A stretch of 64,000 nucleotides of DNA, taken from positions 159,410,912-159,474,911 of the forward strand of contig CM036617.1 in the NCBI GenBank assembly GCA_020746105.1. Reading direction: 5' to 3'. How positions within the stretch are numbered: the stretch's first letter is position 1; each line of letters opens with the position of its first letter. The position numbers and the translations under genes were made by a program. Below the pieces are notes generated by a model. That model did no database searches. It was not told the DNA's origin and worked only from the letters and a program-made list of their open reading frames with translations. Below are positions 1-12,480 of this stretch, piece by piece. The DNA comes from Trogon surrucura. Taxonomy: Eukaryota > Chordata > Aves > Trogoniformes > Trogonidae.

Positions 1-811
1 TTTTTTACTGTTTGTCTTGCTCACAAGCCGGGCTGGAGGCAAAAAGAATGCTGTGGGCTCTAAAGAATATAAAAGAGGATCTGCTTACCTGTGTTATGGG
101 CATTACAGCAGTTACTAAATCCACAGATAACTTAGTGAAAGGGCAGAACCTCAGCAACCTGTTGGGTTATACTGGGATCGACACTGACAACAGCTGTACA
201 GCTAACATATAATAAAGGTTGTTACTAAAATAAAGCCATAATTATCCTATAAAAAAAAGCTAATCATGCTTTAAATAAGCACATTGCAGGAATACTCCAA
301 GGACTGCATTAGTTCTCAGACCCACTGTGCAATGCATCTTCCAGTTTCTTTTGAGTTGTATTTTTTGTGATCAATTTTCTCTTGTCAGAAACTGAACTAA
401 CCTAGTGAAATGAGAATTCAAAGAGTGTATAAGAATGTTTGCTGGTTTCTGTTCACTTTCACTATTTCTGACTGTGTACATTACTGTGAAACACATACTT
501 TTCTTATTGAGTAATCAGATGTCAAAAGCTATTGCTCAGATATTTGCTAACATTACACAGCACCTCTTACATTGATAACCAGCTTATATTTATGACTTTA
601 ATTATGTAATAGGAGCTGCACTGGAAAAAAAAAACATGCTTAAAACCAGATGCATGATGCAGCCCCTGTTTACCCTTGAGTTAAGAATTAGTTTCCTTTC
701 TATCACTACTTTATTCTGTATTGCTTCTGGATTACCCAGCTTTAACTGAACATAAGTGCTAAAATATTTCCGATCATAGTGCACGTGGGCTTTCTTTTAT
801 TTTTACCACAG
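1..811 (+). other. MYBPC1: MYBPC1 intron upstream of the C10 exon
   Basis: AT-rich noncoding sequence ending in a pyrimidine-rich tract and the acceptor at 810-811. No exon with Ig or fibronectin-III character was recognised here, and no repeat family was identified. Confidence 0.6.
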
Positions 812-998
812 CCCAAAATAACCTGGCTGAAAAACAAGGTCCTTATTATGAATGACCCAAGGTACCGAATGTTCAGCAACCAAGGGGTCTGTACCCTGGA
901 GATCCGCAAACCCAGTCCCTATGACGGAGGCACTTACACCTGCCGAGCAGTCAACGAACTTGGAGAGGCAGAAGTTGATTGCAAACTGGAAGTAAAAG
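812..998 (+). CDS. MYBPC1: MYBPC1 exon: C-terminal half of Ig domain C10
   Basis: 187-bp exon, entering in phase 0 (first codon CCC) and leaving in phase 1. It carries the Ig tryptophan near its start and the Y-x-C motif (GGTYTC) about 40 residues later, as expected for an I-set fold. Splice sites are canonical on both sides. Confidence 0.92.
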
Positions 999-3900
999 GT
1001 AAGGGTTTAAAAACATCACAAATGCCCTGTTTGTCTGAACACCAACTACATGGGAGCCCAAAATATGCACAGCAAATGCAAAAGGGAGCTCAAACATTTT
1101 TATTTTTTACCTTTTCTGGATGAAAATAACAACTTGGTTAGGGCAAAATAAACTATACTGGTTGCATTGTTTTCTTTTTGAGCACCAATGTGCTGTGCTT
1201 GCACAGCATTGTCTTCCCCGTCCCCGCCCCATGCTGGATTCACATCTTCAGTGAATTGCAAAGACATTTTCACAAGTGATAAAATGGTGCACTGTAAATC
1301 TCAGAGCTATGGCACTGACCTGAGAAACCCTAGTTGAGACTCAGCTATAGAGCTCTTTGGGAAAGTGTTAAGAAAATCACCTTGGATAAGAGGCAGCTCT
1401 CTCTGAAGGAAACGACAAGGGGAGAAGGAGGGAAGGAAGAAATATTAGTTCAGCGCAGACTTTGTCTGCTTTCAAATTATTTATTAAACAAACCAAATAC
1501 TTGGTTCCAAGGAAGTTTGTATCATGTAGCAAAAAGCAGTATTGTTCCCAAAGACACAAGCTAGTTGATACAATAGCTGTATTTGCTTGAAGAACAAGTA
1601 TTCAAAACTACGGATTTTGCAAACATAGGGAAAGAGGACAAAGTAAGTTAGCCTTCTACGACTGAAACCATACCTTCAATTTCATTAACAGATAAATTTT
1701 ATGAATTCCAGGTACTTTAGCATTGACTGGGGTATCATGAATTGCAACATGATTTGGATTGGACTACTAATGAATAATCTCAGGACAATATTTTTCAGAA
1801 AATTGCATTCTAGGAAAAGATGGGGTCATATTTAGTTGTAATAACTCCCAACAAAGGCTTTTGTTTCAACTGTGGAATAATCTAAGTATTTCTGAAAAAA
1901 ATAATGTGAGGTTTTAAGTAAGCAAAGCTGCCTAAAGCCAGCTAATGGGAAGTGTCTAACTCAGGAATTTAGAGAGAATTTAGGCTAGCTGAATATGAAC
2001 CTAATTATATTATTACCATCATGGTAGTCTAAATGAAAAACATAGTATTTACTATCTGGCTGGATTGTATCATGTTTACTTTGAATTTCAAATTCCATTT
2101 TCTGTATTTTCTGATGTATCTTGTCCCACAGCTCAAATCTGCCAGGAAGAAGCCATTTTAATAAATGTTTGGTCTATGAAGTTGAACATTTAACTAATGC
2201 AATGAAAACACACATCATTTGTTTCTTAATTTTCATGATTAGTTTTTAAGATACTGTGTTTAAAAGGTGACATCCTCATCCTGGAAGTATGATTGTTCTC
2301 CTTACAAGAAAACTTTTTATTTCACAGCATAACAGAAGACCTCATCACCTGAGAAGGTTGCTTTATCTACTTTTTTATACTGAAAGGCCTATTTAGTTTG
2401 CTATTTCATTAAACTTCTTAAGTCCCTAAGCTCTAAAATTCTTATGCATGTTTACACTCAGTTGTAACTTTTTAGTGTTCAGCACTTTCCTTGAAGTACA
2501 ACCAATACTGCATTTTAAGTACAAGAAACTGTTTATTTCTGTCTTTTGTTTTACAAATAACTTTTTTTACATATAATGTGCAGAATACTGTGAAACATTT
2601 TTAAGGTAAGAAATTATTTAACTAATATCTCTCCATTTTAGGAAACCCAAACTCCAAATGTTGCTGTGTGTTACGTATCGTTCTTCAGTAATTCTCTTTC
2701 CAGCTGTTGTGAAATATAGATTCTTCTGTTGACCTTGAAACTTTTTTTCACTGACTATCAGAATGAATTAGTTTGCTGATTTTGAACCATAATACAAACA
2801 CCATGTTGCCATTCAGGGTCTCTTCTAATATGTAACACTGTCCAAGACATTGTTCACCAGCAGTGGAAGTTGCTCTGTGTTTAGAGTTTTTATGACAACT
2901 GTGGAGAGATGTTTGCCTTGGATCAATAATGATGGGGAATTTAATTTCTTAAAATTACGGACTGATATATGAAATAGGTTAAGAATGCTTAAATCTTTTT
3001 CCAGTCATTTAGAAGTAATATAGCTAGAAAAGAAGCTATAGCTCTGTTCATTAAAGGAGTCTCGAGGTGCAGCTGAGATTGTGTCCCTGATGACTTTTGC
3101 CGATACATGTTTATTTAACATTCACAGGTCCAGTTTTCTGGGTAGCATTCTGAAATGGAGAGCACGTGATAACACTGTGTTCACAGGCTGTTAGACCCAT
3201 CCCATTCACAGATGATTCTTTCCATAATGGCTGCATTAATAAAATAGGAAAAACTGTATCTGGCAACATGGCAGCAAGCAATTAGGATAGACAACAGGCC
3301 AAGCAGTGAAGAACTAGAGATTTCCTGCAGAGGTCATAGAGCCTTTGGCACCAAGAGCCTTTAAGAGGAGCTTAGAATAATGACAGCAGTACAATTTGTT
3401 AGGATTAGGATATGCACTAAATGACATCTCAAGATAACTTCCAGCTGTACGAGATTTTGACTCAGTTTTTAACACCGCCAACATACACACACCTTAGCAC
3501 CTCAGTCAGATTCAAGTCTGCCCCCTCCCTCCCAAATCATTCAACCCTTGGGAACCTTGGATAGATGCATGGCCTTCACATCCTGTCCTGAGGGCTGTAT
3601 TCATCATCCTACCAGCTGTTTGCAGTATGCACAACAGTCTTAATTCCTCTGGCACCTTATCCTGGGGTTGCAGTTGAATATACTATTGTTGTAGTGAGAG
3701 CGAGGCTGCAAGAATTGCTCCCTTTAGACAAGATTTGGATCATCCTTCCCTACTTTTAACCAAAAGCTTGCACATGCACTGACTGCAAAAGGCTTGTAAC
3801 ATAGACATTTCTAGACTCAAAAAGCCTTCTTTCTTCTCATAGAAAATAATATTTATTTTAAAAGATCAACTGAAAAGAATGGAATACTATGCCATACACA

Positions 3901-6900
3901 AGTTGCTCAGAGCAGTACTTTAGTTTTGCATCACACCCGGAAGAAGTCCTGAAAAATGTGGGCCGTTAGGATCTTGCCTGGGCTGTATGATGTTTCTCTC
4001 TTCTTAGCTATGTGATGGACTGCTTGGCTTCATTAACCTAAATCCCGCCTCCCCTAGATAATGGTTGGTTTCTGAACCTGTTTTCATTTCAACCATCACT
4101 TGGTGCTGTACCATTTCCTCCCACCAAGCTTGGCTCTGGTTGCCTCCCAGCGGTTGGAGCTGTGAGCAGCCACTCTTGCTGAGGTTCCTCTCCATCCTGG
4201 CAGGTTTAGCCATTTATTTAGACTTCATTTCGAAGACTGCTTAGACTAGCAATTCGTAGGGCTTAGGCACAGGACTGCTGTAAGGGTTCAGTGCTGACAC
4301 TCTTAACATGACTGGCAGTTCAGCTGACAAATTCAAAGGGAATAGGATTCAGCAAACACCGCAGCTGTATCTTGGCAAACCAGGGTATTAAACATCTGGA
4401 CCATAAAAAATGTATCTCTTATTTCATTCTTCTACTAACTTACATGTTGAACTATCATTGTCTTTAGTTTCTCAGCCTGTTTGTTCATTTAGGAAGGCTC
4501 TTCAGACGACTGCTCATCACACTGATGCAGAGCAAAGACGGACTTCTGACTCACTGGAAATAGAATGCAATGTGTGTGTGTGTGTGTGTGTTTTCATATA
4601 TACAGCTTTAAACCGGTTCAGCTTTATTCCAGGAAGTAACAATCAAGGCCTGGATTTGTAAAATGATGAGATACAGTTGGAATGTTGCCTGAATGAGCCC
4701 AACAGGCTCAGGGTTATGCTACCTACCTGGTGAATGTATTAGGTACGGTGCTATTATTATAGATCTTTGGATAGTAAGTCTTTCTAAAGACCTCTATGCC
4801 ATGCAAGAGTATAAAGTGAATTTTCCTTATGTTGACTAGAATTTCTTTTATCTATTTATTTCTGAGGTATTGGAGATCTGAAATTTATCATGCATATATA
4901 TATATGTATACGCTCAGTCCTCAGAATGTCATAGGGCTACTCACAGAACAGTCTAGGATTTCTGATTTTGCATAGTATTTGCACAACTGAGTAGCTATGA
5001 ATACTCTGGCTATGAATACTATCAGCATACTACAACTTTCTACTTTTCTAGCCGTTTCCTTACATTATCCTAGGTGTAAATTTAGATCCCCTAGTTGTTA
5101 CTAAATTTAATGCTCACTTCCTGAAAAAGTTTTAGTGAAAATTGTGAGCACAACAATAAAAATAATAAAATTTTATTCCGTCCTCTCATATATGTATTGA
5201 TCTTATTTCAGATAGACAGTCCTTTTTTCTTCTAAGTTTTGCTGAGTGAACTTAAAGATGGTAGTTACATGAGCTGCTCGGTACAATTGGATATAGAATG
5301 GCTTTTTTTGTACATATAAGCATGCTATAAAAAGTCTTGTAATAGATGTTAGGGAAAATAATAACTCTACCTCATATATGTTGAAAGATGACGCATTCAC
5401 AGAATCTCATGATACATGTTTCATATTCATCTTACCACGGAAAATGATTATCTTTTCAGTTTGTTGAGGTAAATCCATAAGAACAGCTGTAAATCTCCCA
5501 TTACAAGCAGTAAGGAACCGATTCCTCATCTGCTTCACTGAGGTCAATTAAAAGATTCAGATAAAGCACCGTGCTTCTTTTATCACAAAACAAATGTTTT
5601 GGGAGAATGTTTATCTTAAGAGCGAAATCAAGGTTGGTGATCACTCTAACAGGCTGATGATAGAAAAGATGCTGTATGGAAAATATTTTTTAAAAAGCTG
5701 TTAAGATCAACTGAGAAGAATTTCAAATGCGAATAAATACCACTATAAATATTCTAATCCTGCAGTGATATATCATGGAGTAATTAACCCAGGAGAACCA
5801 CTCATCTTGGCGGGGGATAATCAGGTTTATAATAAGCTTACTCCTCTGGACGTTCCATTTCATTCCCTTCCTCTCTTTACATACGCAAACGCATTTTCTG
5901 CATGCAAAGTGTGTATCTATTTGCTTTTTTAGATTAAACTAGTTAGTGTCTCATGGCATACAATGTCTATGTCACATGAGCAAAGAAGGCCAAAGTAATC
6001 AAGAATATGCGTATTTAACATCAGAGTTACAAAGGGTTTAGACATATTTCTGCTTCGCCACAGGGCATAGATCTACTCGTTACCTATAAAGAATTTATTT
6101 AATTACTTTGATCAGAATACTTAGACCTTTCCAGGAGATATAAATTTGCATCTCAAAAAAACACCTCTCAGTTTGGAGAGTTATTGAAAGAACATAAATA
6201 TCATAAAGTCGTTTGCAGTGTCTGGAAGGCATTCTTTGTCACGAATTAGTCTTTGCTTACAAGTTAATCCTTGGAGTGATAAATCATCCCTGAGTTTAAC
6301 CTACAGAATCAAGAATGAAATCTTGATCAAACTGAAATCAGTGAAAAATTTTTACTTACAAGCAAATAATTTTACTTCATCTCCTTTATTAGGGTTTGGC
6401 AAGGTTTGGAGAATTTGACTTCTTTTTATAGAAATGTGTTTTCCTGTAACCTTGCCCAAATCCAAAATATTGAGAGTGAGTTTTAAAATTACAGAGATGC
6501 CCAGAAACCAGACAGCAGTATATTACGCATCCAAATTTACATTTTCAAACATAAAACATGTTAAGAAATCAGACTAGATAATGTTCCTGTAGTTTTTGAG
6601 GTATTAAGGTAATTTTTTTAAAGGTTACCATTGTAAAACTTTGAGTGTTTCTCTCTACACACACATATAAATGTATATATATAATGTGGTTTATGGAGTC
6701 AAAAAGTTTAATTAAAGGTAAGGGCTCCTGTGGAGTAAATAGCATGCTTTAAGTAATGTAAATGTGGATATGTGACAAAGTACATCCTTTAGTGCACAGG
6801 TATGTAATTAGTCTGTACTTGATTATTTTGCCTTACAGAGTTTCAACATATATATATATATATATGCTTCAGTGTTATGTGTGTGCTTGTTTTCCTTGGT

Positions 6901-7258
6901 GGAAAATATTATATATATATATGTGTTAGCTTCTTTGAAGCTACATTTGGAAACTTTCATCATAAATATCAGTTACATAATTTGATTCCAACTTGTACCT
7001 TAGACTAATTACAGGATTTATTGTTAATTGTATATATTAATATAGCTTTTACATATTAATGATAATTTTGAAGTGGAACTGGATCCCTACCATTTACTCT
7101 TCATGTGCTTCTATTCCTACATATTTTACATGACTAAGGATTAAAACATGACCTTGACATAATTGTAAGCATAATTTCACTCAACATTTTCTCTCTACTT
7201 TTGTGTTTGCGATTAAATTGTTACTTCTCTTTCTCTCTCTCCCTTAGTTACACAGTAA
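812..7258 (+). CDS. MYBPC1: Myosin-binding protein C, slow type (3' end only)
   Basis: This is the C-terminal end of a thick-filament protein that binds the myosin rod and titin in striated muscle. The visible coding exon 812-998 encodes the second half of the last Ig I-set domain (C10): the conserved tryptophan of ITWLKNK, then the DGGTYTC stretch with the second Ig cysteine, then the CKLEVK strand. The acceptor is ...ACCACAG/CCC and the donor is AAAG/GTAAGG, phase 1. The best downstream partner is a short exon at 7248 after a strong pyrimidine tract, which gives V-T-Q-stop. That tail resembles the short VPQ-type ending I recall for the cardiac and fast paralogues. All upstream exons lie outside the window. 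Identity as MYBPC1 rather than MYBPC2 or MYBPC3 rests on sequence recall and on the CHPT1-SYCP3-GNPTAB neighbours. Confidence 0.88.
4571..4590. repeat. (TG)10 microsatellite
   Basis: Uninterrupted TG dinucleotide repeat inside the last MYBPC1 intron. Confidence 0.95.
6848..6865. repeat. (AT)9 microsatellite
   Basis: Alternating AT run, with a second shorter run at about 6909-6922. Both lie in the last MYBPC1 intron. Confidence 0.9.
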
Positions 7259-7287
7259 GGATTTTTGAATGTATATTGTCATCTAAG
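7248..7287 (+). CDS. MYBPC1: MYBPC1 short terminal coding exon (V-T-Q-stop)
   Basis: A long pyrimidine tract (7217-7245) ends in CCCTTAG/TTACACAG. Joined to the phase-1 G at 998 it reads Val-Thr-Gln-TAA, with the stop at 7256-7258. A consensus donor (AAG/GTAAGC) lies at 7287/7288, 29 nt after the stop. The exon could therefore be an internal 40-bp exon followed by a 3'UTR exon, or it could run on to the tandem AATAAA signals at 7566 and 7580. Only 11 bases are coding, so the call rests on splice-signal quality, phase and the plausible C-terminus. Confidence 0.65.
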
Positions 7288-7605
7288 GTAAGCTTTCATA
7301 TGATTCTTGCATATGAAGCTTATGTCTGTTTACACGTCATACAATGTCTGCCTAGTATGGCATGATTTTCATTATTTCAATTAATGAAAATGTGGGGTTT
7401 TTTTTATTTTAAATCAGTAGCACGGTAGTTTTAATGCATATAAATCCAGAATTCTATAACTACTTGTTACAGTAGTTCCTCCTAGTAGAACATCCCACTA
7501 CCTTCTAATAGTGCATGTTTCAATGGATTTTAATGGTGCCTGAGGTAGCATGATTAATTAGCATGAATAAAATGCAAGCAATAAAACAGCATTTTGCATT
7601 TACAG
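7259..7605 (+). other. MYBPC1: Probable MYBPC1 3'UTR with two poly(A) signals
   Basis: After the TAA at 7256-7258 the DNA is AT-rich and noncoding. Two AATAAA hexamers occur at 7566-7571 and 7580-7585, about 310-325 nt after the stop. This suits a short 3'UTR if the donor at 7288 is not used. The end point is approximate. Confidence 0.4.
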
Positions 7606-10600
7606 CCAGTTATTTTCATATAGGAATATACCTCTACATAAATATTTATTCCACAGTTAATTTTATTTAAAAATGAATGATTCGTATCACAACTTGTACT
7701 ACATGAATTGAAAAGAATGCCAAAAAGCATGCCTGGTTTTTGGGTTTTTTTTTTTTGGACTGTATTATGCATCTACCTCAGGTTGGGAGCGAACAGTTCT
7801 GCAACAGCGATGGTGGTAAATGAGAGAGCGCAGTTCCATAATCGCTAGTAACGAATAGCACTTTAATTGGATAATTCTTGTGTTAATAAAGGTTATACAT
7901 TTCTAAAAGCTGTATTCAGAATAAACACTGTATGCAAGTATCAGTTCAGTTGCATTTAGATGAAGCATTCAGAGACAGTGCTGTTTCCATCCTGGCAATG
8001 TCCTTTTGCTTTAAAGCTTTTGATGTGTTCCTGAAAAGGCTCAAAAGGTAAGTACAGTTATCACCGGGTGGTTTTGCAAGTTGCAGAACAGAATATTCGT
8101 GCAGATTTGTAAGAGAAATAGTAACGGTACGTAGCTTTCTTACAATCAATGCTACCGTTTGCCTTGAGAAAGGGTAGACTCTAATTTTTTTAGCAAAATA
8201 TTTATTTTTTTCCCCACTTTTTCTCCTAAATGTCATTTGATTCAAAGAAGTCAACAGAAAGACCCATGTTTGGTTTCCGTGACATGTTTTTCAGTGGCAT
8301 GAAATTGCACTCCTAATTTGGATAATTTGTATTAAATAACTGCCTTAGCTTGAGTATGAGACCCTATGTCGACATTTTTCTGGGCACTGGAAAAAATATT
8401 TTGTCTTGGATTGCTAAGGTTACTAAATGTCTGTCAAAACTCTTTTGCCTTGTCAACACCAAAGAAAAGATCGAGTGCTTCCATTGGCTTTCTTATAAGC
8501 CCACCTTTCTATTATGGCAGTGATTTAAAATAGGTTTGGTTCATTTTTTTTTCCTCATGGTGGCTAAGCCACCGTCATAAAGCAAACAGACCTGAAAGTC
8601 TGGGAATGGTACTTCTGACGCCCATTCAGTGAGTGTTGACTCCAGCCATTGTAAAAATGTAAGGAAAAAAAAGTTTCACGGAGACAGGAAACAAAGTTTT
8701 GACAGGCCTGGAAGAAACCCTGAATACAAAAGGCCCCTATTTGTCAGTGGGGCTCGTAAACACCGATCCACACTGTGGCAGCTGAGGAAGATACTGGCCA
8801 TGACCGTGCAGCCAGTCTCCCCTCTGGGTTGGTGCAGGACCTCCCACAGCTTCGGGATCACATGCCAACAGTTTCAAGCCCTGGGAAAATCAAAGCTTTC
8901 AAGGAGTAAGCACCTGCATCCCAGGTGATTACATGTGGTCTACTTTTTATTCAAAAGAGAATTCAAATAATTCTTCAGACTTCCTCAGCAGATGAAAGTT
9001 TTGTCTTTCATCACCTCTTTCTGGCATCTAAAGCCACCTATATCTAAAATCCTGAGGTTTTTTTTCCATATGATTCTTTTCCATACATCATCCCACCTGT
9101 TATTTTCAAGCAACATGGTAAATATTTTGCTAAATACTTATAAACCATTTTAAGAGCCAACACTAGAATAATTTGAATGTGTCTGCATGTTTTTCACAAC
9201 TCACAGTCAGGTGCTTTCTACACGACTGCCTCCGGGCTGACTTCCATCTCTGACTGTACTCCACCCAACTTGATGGAAATCCAGGAGGGTTATTTGAGGT
9301 GAAGCTTACTCTAGACTATTGCATGGGGTGAGACAAACGACTGAATATATGGCAGCCTAGAAAACGAAATTCACCCTGTGCAAGAGGACAGGAAAAATCT
9401 GTACGTAACAGAGATTAAACAGTAGTTAATTCTCCTGCTGGACTTTTGAACAGGGATGAATTCTACCACATGTCAAAACAAAGGACGCAGCAGGGACTGA
9501 CTATTTCTTTCTCGTTTACGCCAGAAAATAAAGGTACAAAGCTGTTTCTCCAGGGACCTTCAACCTGAAGACTGTCTTATTCCTTGTTCGTAGGTGGGCT
9601 TTCGTTCTTCCGACTGTTGATGGATGGAGTGCCTCCGCATATCGTTAATTCATATATGCGCGAAGTACAGGCAGACAAAACTGAGGGGAAGTGAGAGTCC
9701 GTCCACAATGTTTCCTCCCACGCGCTGGAAATTGGTAGCAGAATTACAGCATTTTAGTTCTTGCAATGAGAGAACAAACGTGTGGTCGGGCATTTTCTTT
9801 TCTTTTTTTTTCTTTTTTTTTTCCTTTTTTTTTTTTCCGTTTCTTATGTGTTTTGTTTTCCCTACCTGCTCTTACTGAAAAGAAAGAATACGCATGGATT
9901 GCTTTGGGGTTGAAATGAAATGAACTGAAGACAACACACGTTTTGTAATGTTCAGCTTTATTTTCTGTTTGATATTGTGTTCTGTTTTTCAATGAGAAAA
10001 GAGGAGAAGCTGCGTAATAAACACGACGAGGCAGAGTTTGTACTCACTGGTGCAAAGCATATCTTTCTCAGACTGAAAGTACATGGATTAGCCAGTAGTT
10101 GTGCAATAAGACCCTTGGAATACATACCTCTGATAATGTATCTTATTCACCTGAGAATTGTTAAGAAACTGTGGTTTTACTATAATTAATACATATGTAC
10201 TTAATGATCGTTTAAGCTGAACATACCTTCCTTTAGAAGTTTTGATTTCCTAAATCCAACCCATCAGTCTCGCAACTGAACTGAAATTGTTTTATTTAAT
10301 GTACAATAAATATGAAGTGTTCAAGACCTATCAGGTTCTTGTTTACTACTTCTTAAAGTGTTTTTTTCCTGTCTTATCTGGCCACATTTCTTGTTTAATT
10401 TCCACATACCCTAAAGCAGGAACTTGAGCCCACCAGACTGAGTAGAAGAAAGCATCAGCCCCATACGGGCTTACACTTTAAGATACATGACATGGAATGT
10501 GTGCAAAGATAAATGCTACAGATACGTGTAATTTTTTTATCTACAGACTTTCAACATTTTAAATATTAAAAACACCAGTTGTGACAGTTTTCATCATTCT

Positions 10601-11820
10601 GGATCCGTCCTCTTTTTCAGCAGTTCATGGAGCTCTTGTAGGTATCATAGCAGAAAAGGGACTCAGACCATATCACCAAGTGAGCCTACCATGTAAGGCA
10701 AAAACGCCTTAGATAAGGTGAAATGCCTACATTACTCTTCCAGCTCTAGTGTCATTAACCTCCAGGTATTTCAGGAGTAGGGGTGATTGTCTGTAAGCCT
10801 CCAGCAAACTCTGAAGCATGTGAGACACAACGTCACGCATAAACTGGCCAGGTTGTTGATTCCCTATTGACCTGTCATTTATTTGCCAGCTCTCACTCTG
10901 GCTGTGTAGATAGGGTACCTCGTGTGCTTAATGACTAATGATTGAGTTTCAGATATGGTTTATAAAGATAAAGGTCTACTTAGGCCTGCACGTTACAGGA
11001 CGGTTATGTGTCATCAGCGCATTTTCAAACATCCCGCAGTCAGTAATTATGCAATAATAAAAGAACATGTTACTATGGACTGCCACTGCTGAACTGGTGT
11101 CTTTGCAGTTAAAGTACTACCTCTTTCACTTTGGGGATCGGAATGCATTTTCTCACTTTGTTCTGTAAATCTTACTTGCTCTCTCATTTCTATCTTTATG
11201 ACTTCTTCCGTGCTGCCATCTGTGCAAGGAAGTAATTCTCCATTCCCAGTGACACCGGCTGCACACTCCCACCTGCATTTCCGCCTGCCCCTATCAAAAT
11301 CAATTATCTCCTACACATTTGTTCACATCTACACATGAAAGAACATAACACGTCTACTAAGGAGAAAATGCCTTTATTCCGTATCACACCAGTGAATCGG
11401 GACTCCCTTCTTCTGTTTTGAAGCCCAGAAGGCTGTGGGAGAGTGTTGGTTTGAATATATGCCACGCAGGTTTAAGCACCTAAGCACACAGCCCTCACTT
11501 GAAATAATATCAGTCTGTCGAGATGTATTACGGTCAGCACCAAAAGCTACAGTTCTTGTGAGTTCATGCTCTTCAGTAAGCCAAAAACGCGGTGTGCAGA
11601 CATCTGGATTTTGTATGCAATGATGTTTACAGCTTCAAGCTTATGTATCTACCCGCCTCCTCAGTCTTAATACACCATAGAGAACAACCTAGAAGCCAGC
11701 ATAAATCTCAGCTTCTGCAGGCTCTCTGCCGATGGAATTAGCTACTCTAATTTCTACATGGGCTGAACTAAGCTCCTTTTCACTGTGTGAACGGTAAGCG
11801 TTTTATTTAGATGCCCTTAA
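7606..11820. other. Intergenic, AT-rich, no gene recognised
   Basis: Sequence between the MYBPC1 3' end and the promoter-like cluster at 11.85 kb. It holds a T-rich low-complexity tract at 9793-9838 and scattered short ORFs without family signatures. A lone AATAAA lies near 10305, but nothing upstream of it looks like an exon. Confidence 0.5.
9793..9838. repeat. T-rich low-complexity tract
   Basis: T runs of 8 to 12 interrupted by single or double C. The lysine-rich and phenylalanine-rich ORFs that cross it are artefacts. Confidence 0.9.
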
Positions 11821-11849
11821 TTCCCCCCCAGTTGTGTTGCTCAGCATGT

Positions 11850-11985
11850 GCCATTGGCTGGCCCTCGGGCTTGCGATGCGCTGGGCCAATAGGATGTGCT
11901 GGGTATTGGGCCGTGGGTGGGACTGAGATGAGTGAGCATTAGTGTGCTATAAATTCATACTCTCACTAACCACACTGACCAGTCA
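11850..11985 (+). promoter_or_regulatory. CCAAT/TATA promoter-like cluster, owner unknown
   Basis: Three NF-Y-type CCAAT boxes lie within 57 bp: inverted ATTGG at 11853-11857, direct CCAAT at 11886-11890 and inverted ATTGG at 11905-11909. A TATAAATT box follows at 11948-11955. The block is GC- and CpG-richer than the DNA around it. Spacing fits an RNA polymerase II core promoter firing rightward from about 11.98 kb. No coding exon follows directly. It could drive a noncoding RNA or be the remnant of an old LTR. Confidence 0.45.
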
Positions 11986-12189
11986 AAGCTCTGGATTAAA
12001 AATTAATGGAAAATGTCTTTGGGAGGAATGATAGAATGTGGGGTGGGATAAGAAAGGGATTTCTACTAGGTCTAAAACAGGTTGCAGAACCTTAGAGAAT
12101 AACAAAAAGATAAAAACTTTGATTTATGGTGATTTTTCTAATGGGATTCCCAGGGATGATGTCTGATAGATGAAATAAAGTGACCAAAC

Positions 12190-12480
12190 CCACAGAGTTA
12201 AGAAATGCTAATGAAATTTGCAGTTAATAACAGCTTAGGAGACCAAAGACAACAAAAACTACAGGAGAAACAATCTGCAGAGAACAGAAGCAGCAGAAGA
12301 TCATGCTGTAAAAGATACTGCCCAATGCTCCCAAGAAAAAGATTTCTACAAAGTCAGCTGACACGGAATTTCCAGGAAATTAGTAAAGCTGAAAGAGACC
12401 TAGAAGTAACAGAGGACAGTGAACAAAACCTGGTCCCATGAGATATAGTAACAGCAAAACACAAAAGCTCCAGGACAAGT
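12190..12480 (+). mobile_element. Possible old CR1-like LINE fragment
   Basis: Around 12385-12465 the wording (GAAAGAGACCTAGAAGT, then ACAGAGGAC and AGTGAAC spacing) resembles a degraded stretch of CR1 ORF2. The match is weak and the boundaries are guesses. The 78-residue ORF here is not a gene. Confidence 0.3.

Larger units (their letters stand above)
999..7247 (+). other. MYBPC1: MYBPC1 last intron
   Basis: About 6.2 kb of AT-rich sequence without a recognisable protein-coding exon. It contains a (TG)n microsatellite at 4571 and AT dinucleotide runs near 4893, 6848 and 6909. Other acceptor-like sites (about 2131, 2328, 5459) were tested in phase 1 and gave no family-like tail. Confidence 0.55.

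Noticed and set aside
779..1123. 114-residue ORF taken as a whole gene
   Set aside because: Only 812-998 is exonic (MYBPC1 Ig C10). The rest reads into introns on both sides.
2100..2340. Acceptor-like sites in the last MYBPC1 intron as the terminal exon
   Set aside because: Joined in phase they give an unrelated tail or an immediate stop, and their tracts are weaker than at 7247.
8629..8928. 99-residue ORF in the MYBPC1-CHPT1 gap
   Set aside because: No recognisable domain, no flanking splice sites of quality and no promoter.
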